Assembly (NCBI RefSeq): GCF_034424545.1
Contig: NZ_CP139970.1
Location: 4,092,001 to 4,156,000, forward strand
DNA length: 64,000 bases
Direction: 5' to 3'
DNA from: Trinickia caryophylli
GTDB taxonomy: Bacteria; Pseudomonadota; Gammaproteobacteria; Burkholderiales; Burkholderiaceae
Part shown: in pieces, positions 59,903 to 64,000 of the stretch
How the letters are laid out: the number at the start of each line of letters is the position of its first letter
How positions within the stretch are numbered: position 1 is the first letter of the stretch
The notes under the pieces: generated by a model
Told to the model about the DNA's origin: nothing
Database searches by the model: none
The model's input: only the letters and a program-made list of their open reading frames with translations
Translations under genes and position numbers: made by a program

Positions 59903-61360
59903 TTCTTCGATCGCGCCCGACACTTCGCTGCCGTGGTGGCGGCGTGTGTCGGCGCGCATGCCGGTGACCCCGGCGTGTCCGGCAATGCAGGGAGCCGAGC
60001 CCGGCAGCGGCCTGCGGGCCGTTTCGCGCAGCGTCAGCACGGAGACGATCCCGATCGCGGATGCCCCCATCAGGTAATAGGCCGGCGTCATCAGGTTGCC
60101 GGTGCGATCGATCAGCCACGCGGTGACGAGGGGCGTCGTCCCGCCAAAAAGCGACACGGAAACATTGAACCCGATGGCGAGTGCGCTGTAACGGATCCGC
60201 GTGGGAAAGAGCGCCGGCAACGCAGCCGGCATCGCACCCGTGAACGTCGAAAGCAGCGCGCCGAGAATCAGCATGCCACCGAACACCGGCACTACCGACG
60301 CCGTGCGGATCAGTTGCAGTGCCGGAATCGACAAGAGCAGAAAGCCCACGCAGCCGAGCAGCAATACCGGTTTGCGTCCGATTTCATCGGACAGATGCCC
60401 CGCGAAGAGCGTCATCGGCATCATCAATACCATCACGAGCAGCACGAGAAAGAGGCCATGTGCTTCGTTGAAGCGGAGCGTGGCCGAGAGATAGCTCGGC
60501 AGATACGACAGCGCCATATAGTCGGCCACGTTGAAGATCAGCACGAGGCCCACGCACTGGAGCATGGGTTTTTTCTGCCGCGCGAGCAACTCGACGAAGC
60601 CTTGCTTTGGCCGTGACCGCTCTTCCGCTTCGCGGGCCAGTGCTTCCTTTTGGAAGGCGGGCGTTTCCTCCAGCTTCGTCCGGATATATAGGCCGACGAG
60701 CCCGAGCGGGCCCGCAACGAAAAACGGCACGCGCCAGCCCCATGAGAGCAGTGCGTCTTGAGGCAGCAGCGCCGTGAGCGCCGCGACCGTGCCCGCGCCG
60801 AGCACATAACCGATCAGCGTGCCGAATTCGAGAAAGCTGCCGGCGAAACCGCGACGGCGATCCGTCGCGAACTCGGCGATGAACGTGGCCGCGCCGCCAT
60901 ACTCGCCGCCGGTCGAGAATCCCTGTACGAGTCGGGCGACGAGCAGCAAGGCCGGCGCGAGCACGCCGATTCGCTCGTAGCTCGGGATCAGGCCGATCGC
61001 GAACGTACCCGAGGCCATCAGGATCATCGTCATGGCGAGCACGCGCTGGCGGCCGATCTTGTCGCCGAGCGGGCCGAATACCATGCCGCCGATCGGGCGC
61101 ACCAGAAACGCGGCGGCGAACGTGCCGAACGTGGCAATCAACTGCGCCGAGGGGCTGCTCGACGGAAAGAACACTTTGCCGAGGGTGACGGCGATATAGC
61201 TATATACGCCGAAGTCGAACCACTCCATGGCGTTACCGAGCGCCATCGCACCGACAGCGCGCTTGAGAAGCGTGCTGTCGACGATGGTGACGTCGGCCGC
61301 GCGGGTGCGCGAAATGGAAGACGGGTTGTGACTTGCGATGCTCTTGTGCGAACGAGGCAA
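59894..61360 (-). CDS. MFS transporter, ProP/metabolite-H+ symporter type
   Basis: 488 residues if started at TTG 61360, which has GGAGAG just upstream; no ATG with an RBS is visible in the longer frame reaching 61426. About 12 helices. Family motifs: GNAMEWFDFGVYSYIAVTL, RPIGGMVFGPLGDKIGRQR, LVARLVQGFSTGGEYGGAAT, GWRVPFFVAGPLGLVGLYIR and the C-half repeat FAGHLSDEIGRKPVLLLGC. This is the MHS group with ProP (proline/glycine betaine), KgtP and ShiA. The betaine-linked genes around it (fdhA, glyA, M19 dipeptidase) favour betaine, but the substrate cannot be proven. It points opposite to the siderophore genes and to glyA. Confidence 0.85.
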   Translation of the reverse strand: MPRSHKSIASHNPSSISRTRAADVTIVDSTLLKRAVGAMALGNAMEWFDFGVYSYIAVTLGKVFFPSSSPSAQLIATFGTFAAAFLVRPIGGMVFGPLGDKIGRQRVLAMTMILMASGTFAIGLIPSYERIGVLAPALLLVARLVQGFSTGGEYGGAATFIAEFATDRRRGFAGSFLEFGTLIGYVLGAGTVAALTALLPQDALLSWGWRVPFFVAGPLGLVGLYIRTKLEETPAFQKEALAREAEERSRPKQGFVELLARQKKPMLQCVGLVLIFNVADYMALSYLPSYLSATLRFNEAHGLFLVLLVMVLMMPMTLFAGHLSDEIGRKPVLLLGCVGFLLLSIPALQLIRTASVVPVFGGMLILGALLSTFTGAMPAALPALFPTRIRYSALAIGFNVSVSLFGGTTPLVTAWLIDRTGNLMTPAYYLMGASAIGIVSVLTLRETARRPLPGSAPCIAGHAGVTGMRADTRRHHGSEVSGAIEERA

Positions 61361-61965
61361 TCGATACTCTCCTGAAGTTGCACGGCGAAGCGCCAGAGTG
61401 GGAAAGGCACCGGGTCGGACCTGCAAATGAGCCGGCGTGCGGGGCAGCAGAGGGCGGGGGGAGGATGCCGTGCCGCGCGGCGCGGACGGCGGGAGATCGC
61501 CGACGATGGAGGCCGGCGTGCCCTGCTGAGCGAAATCGTTCGGCGCAAGTTTACCGATGCACGGCGCAAAAGGCTACCTTTGGCGCGCCCGGACACCAGT
61601 CGCGGACCGCAACGGCGTAATCGGGGAGCAATGAACGGACGGCGAAAGGCCCGCGCGCTTGCGGCGCCGCTTTTCACGCGCGAGACTGGCGAACGCCGGA
61701 CTGGGCGCCGCCCCGGCGTTCGCTCCGATGGCCCCGGGGGGCGTCGGCACACCCGGATCGCGGGGAGCGCGTATCGGACGATTCACTTATGCAAAATGGA
61801 CGCGGATGGCGGAAATAGAAAAGAACGCGTCTCTATTCGTACATCGGCACGATTTCCGGAAGACAAGAATAGAGGGGTCGGCAGCCATGGTCTGGCGCCG
61901 CTGAAAGCCAGACCAGGCGGGTCTTTGCACTCGACACAGCTATCCCCAATCGTCACGGACGCCCT
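61361..61965. other. Divergent intergenic region between MFS gene and glyA
   Basis: About 600 bases without a supported gene; a long + strand frame here is Arg/Gly-rich and has no start context, so it is rejected. The proximal 135 bases before glyA contain two stem-loops (separate entry). AT-rich DNA at 61780-61835 (TTATGCAAAATGG) is the likely promoter area of glyA, though no clear -35/-10 pair can be fixed. Confidence 0.4.
61831..61915 (+). promoter_or_regulatory. Two stem-loops in the glyA leader
   Basis: Stem 1: CTCTATTC (61831-61838) pairs perfectly with GAATAGAG (61867-61874) around a 28-base loop. Stem 2: TGGTCTGGC (61888-61896) pairs perfectly with GCCAGACCA (61907-61915) around GCCGCTGAAA. 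The second ends 50 bases before the ATG and is not followed by T residues, so it is not a plain terminator. It could be a structured 5' leader acting on glyA. It does not match any riboswitch consensus that I remember (glycine, SAM, SAH, THF). Confidence 0.45.
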
Positions 61966-63240
61966 ATGTCGAATACTCAGGATTTCTTCTCGCAGCCCTT
62001 GGCGCAGCGCGACGCGCCGGTCAAGAGCGCCATTCTCAAAGAGCTCGAGCGGCAGCAGTCGCAGGTGGAGCTGATCGCGTCGGAAAACATTGTTTCGCGC
62101 GCGGTGCTCGAAGCGCAGGGCTCGGTGCTGACCAACAAGTATGCCGAGGGCTATCCGGGCAAACGTTACTACGGCGGCTGCGAGTTCGCCGACGAAGTCG
62201 AATCGCTCGCGATCGAGCGCATCAAGCGGCTCTTCAATGCCGGATTCGCGAACGTGCAGCCGCATTCGGGGGCACAGGCGAACGGATCCGTCATGCTGGC
62301 GCTGGCCAAGCCGGGCGATACGGTGCTCGGCATGTCGCTCGACGCGGGCGGTCATCTGACGCACGGCGCGAAACCGGCGCTGTCCGGCAAATGGTTCAAC
62401 TCGGTGCAGTACGGCGTGAGCCGCGACACGATGCTGATCGACTACGATCAGGTCGAGGAACTCGCGCAGCAACACAAGCCGAGCCTCATCATCGCCGGCT
62501 TCTCCGCCTATCCGCGCAAGCTCGATTTCGCGCGCTTTCGCGCGATCGCCGACAGCGTGGGCGCCAGGCTCATGGTCGACATGGCCCATATCGCCGGCGT
62601 GATCGCGGCGGGGCGGCATTCGAATCCGGTCGAGCATGCGCACGTCGTCACCTCGACCACGCACAAGACGCTGCGCGGCCCGCGCGGCGGGTTCGTGCTG
62701 ACCAACGACGAAGACATCGCTAAGAAGATCAACTCGGCCGTCTTCCCGGGCCTGCAAGGCGGCCCGCTGATGCACGTGATCGCGGGCAAGGCCGTGGCCT
62801 TCGGCGAGGCCCTCGAAGACGGCTTCAAGACCTACATCGACAACGTGCTGGCCAACGCGCGGGCACTCGGCGAAGTGCTCAAGGACGGCGGTGTCGATCT
62901 CGTGACGGGCGGCACGGACAACCACTTGCTGCTCGTCGATCTGCGGCCGAAGGGGCTGAAAGGCACGCAGGTCGAGCAGGCGCTCGAGCGGGCCGGGATC
63001 ACCTGCAACAAGAACGGCATCCCTTTCGACACCGAAAAGCCGACGGTCACGTCGGGCATTCGTCTCGGCACGCCCGCTGCAACCACGCGCGGCTTCGGCG
63101 TGAGCGAGTTCCGAGAAGTGGGGCGCCTGATTCTCGACGTGTTCGATGCGCTGCGCACCCACCCCGAGGGCGACCACGCTACCGAGCAGCGCGTACGCCG
63201 CGAGATCTTCGCGCTTTGCGAGCGCTTTCCGATTTACTGA
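61966..63240 (+). CDS. glyA: Serine hydroxymethyltransferase
   Basis: 424 residues. Interconverts serine and glycine with tetrahydrofolate, supplying one-carbon units. Family sequence is clear: [56 protein letters not shown], and the PLP-binding lysine K234 in [13 protein letters not shown]. The C-terminus is LCERFPIY. The next gene starts 30 bases later and is an M19 dipeptidase of the type found in glycine-betaine/sarcosine catabolic loci, so this is probably the glyA copy that uses glycine and methylene-THF from sarcosine rather than a purely housekeeping one. That assignment is by synteny. Confidence 0.95.
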   Translation: MSNTQDFFSQPLAQRDAPVKSAILKELERQQSQVELIASENIVSRAVLEAQGSVLTNKYAEGYPGKRYYGGCEFADEVESLAIERIKRLFNAGFANVQPHSGAQANGSVMLALAKPGDTVLGMSLDAGGHLTHGAKPALSGKWFNSVQYGVSRDTMLIDYDQVEELAQQHKPSLIIAGFSAYPRKLDFARFRAIADSVGARLMVDMAHIAGVIAAGRHSNPVEHAHVVTSTTHKTLRGPRGGFVLTNDEDIAKKINSAVFPGLQGGPLMHVIAGKAVAFGEALEDGFKTYIDNVLANARALGEVLKDGGVDLVTGGTDNHLLLVDLRPKGLKGTQVEQALERAGITCNKNGIPFDTEKPTVTSGIRLGTPAATTRGFGVSEFREVGRLILDVFDALRTHPEGDHATEQRVRREIFALCERFPIY

Positions 63241-63270
63241 CCCGACCGACCACGCGCGCTGGAGCGATCA

Positions 63271-64000
63271 ATGAGCACACTGCATCAGGACAGCATCATC
63301 ATCGACGGCCTGAACATCTCGAAGTTCGAGCGGTCGGTGTTCGAAGACATGCGAAAGGGCGGCATCACGGCCGCGAACTGCACGGTCTCCGTCTGGGAAA
63401 ACTTCACGAAGACCGTCGACAACATCGGGCTGATGAAAAAGCAGATTCGCGATAACGGCGAACTGCTCACGCTCGTGCGCACGACCGACGACATCCTGCG
63501 TGCAAAGAAGGAAGGCAAGACCGGCATCATTCTCGGATTCCAGAACGCGCATGCGTTCGAGGACAACCTCGGCTATATCGAAGCGTTCGCCGACATGGGC
63601 GTGCGTGTCGTCCAGCTTTGCTACAACACGCAGAACCTCGTGGGTACGGGCTGCTACGAGCGCGATGGCGGGCTTTCCGATTTCGGACGCGAAGTGATCA
63701 CAGAGATGAACCGGGTCGGGATCATGGTCGACCTGTCGCATGTGGGTGGCAACACGTCTTCCGAGGCCATCGCCTTTTCGAAGAAGCCCGTTTGTTACTC
63801 CCATTGCCTGCCCTCGGGCCTCAAGGCGCACCCGCGCAACAAGAGCGACGAACAGCTCAAGGAGGTCGCCGATGCAGGCGGCTTCGTCGGCGTGACGATG
63901 TTCGCGCCGTTCCTGAAGCGCGGCATCGACGCCACCGTCGAAGACTACATCGAAGCGATCGACTACGTCGTCAATCTGATCGGCGAAGACGCCGTGGGCA
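63271..64000 (+). CDS. Membrane dipeptidase-like protein (peptidase family M19), 3' end outside the window
   Basis: The frame from ATG 63271 stays open to the window edge (243 residues seen). It matches M19 proteins of betaine/carnitine catabolic loci: IIIDGLNISKFERSVFEDMRKGG, NCTVSVWENF, GKTGIILGFQNAHAFED, CYNTQNLVGTGCYERDGGL, DLSHVGGNT and VCYSHCLPSGLK. The HxD metal motif of classical renal dipeptidases reads DGLN here, a known trait of this subgroup as I remember it (PA5396-like). The substrate is unknown. It is in one operon with glyA. Confidence 0.85.
   Translation, partial: MSTLHQDSIIIDGLNISKFERSVFEDMRKGGITAANCTVSVWENFTKTVDNIGLMKKQIRDNGELLTLVRTTDDILRAKKEGKTGIILGFQNAHAFEDNLGYIEAFADMGVRVVQLCYNTQNLVGTGCYERDGGLSDFGREVITEMNRVGIMVDLSHVGGNTSSEAIAFSKKPVCYSHCLPSGLKAHPRNKSDEQLKEVADAGGFVGVTMFAPFLKRGIDATVEDYIEAIDYVVNLIGEDAVG

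Noticed and set aside
61427..62074. 215-codon Arg-rich frame upstream of glyA
   Set aside because: No RBS, composition typical of an unused frame in GC-rich DNA, and it overlaps the glyA start and the leader stems.

Overview
The window is GC-rich DNA from a betaproteobacterium of the family Burkholderiaceae, most like Burkholderia, Paraburkholderia or Trinickia. This rests on gene content and codon use: FitAB-type TA pair, baeRF protein, DUF488 protein, a gramibactin-type siderophore locus, and fdhA, glyA and an M19 dipeptidase of the betaine/sarcosine type. No database search was possible, so family names come from motifs read directly in the translations.

Layout. (1) 1-8893, + strand: the 3' part of a contractile-injection/phage-tail-like cluster. 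It holds two baseplate-assembly proteins, a tail protein and a long repetitive fibre, chained by stop/start overlaps. They are followed by a small AT-rich Cys/Trp-rich protein and a protein whose C-terminal half is an OspF/SpvC/HopAI1-type phosphothreonine lyase with every catalytic residue in place. (2) 8894-11216: an eroded accessory strip with an IS3 transposase tail, a truncated DUF1016 (YhcG) nuclease gene and an intact FitAB/VapBC-type toxin-antitoxin pair, ending at a tRNA-Leu(CAG) and its terminator. (3) 11303-19260, - strand: chromosomal-type genes for a DUF488 protein, a bacterial eRF1-like (baeRF) protein, an EF-G-like GTPase, an HtrA-like protease and a chemoreceptor with a FliA-type promoter. 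(4) 19605-20804: glutathione-independent formaldehyde dehydrogenase (fdhA). (5) 20944-59795, + strand: a complete siderophore locus of the C-diazeniumdiolate (gramibactin) family. (6) 59894-64000: a ProP-like MFS transporter (- strand), glyA and the start of an M19 dipeptidase gene.

How the siderophore locus works (mostly inference from motifs). A Fur-controlled promoter drives an MbtH-like protein, a type II thioesterase, a SyrP/TauD-type hydroxylase (for beta-hydroxy-Asp), a GrbD-like two-domain protein and a GrbE-like YqcI/YcgG protein (for graminine). These are followed by a PvdE/SyrD-type exporter, a FhuC-type ATPase and three NRPS proteins. The assembly line reads FAAL-PCP-C / A(Asp)-PCP-C-A(Thr)-PCP-C-A(Thr)-PCP-C-A(Gra)-PCP-E-C-A(Gly)-PCP / C-A(Gra)-PCP-E-TE. 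This predicts acyl-(beta-OH-Asp)-Thr-Thr-Gra-Gly-Gra, the gramibactin order. A second Fur box precedes the receptor, binding-protein and permease genes. No ECF sigma gene and no ornithine hydroxylase gene lie in the locus.

The two most interesting items are the phosphothreonine-lyase effector candidate next to an injection-system fibre, and the siderophore locus, whose two graminine modules share about 2.6 kb of nearly identical DNA.
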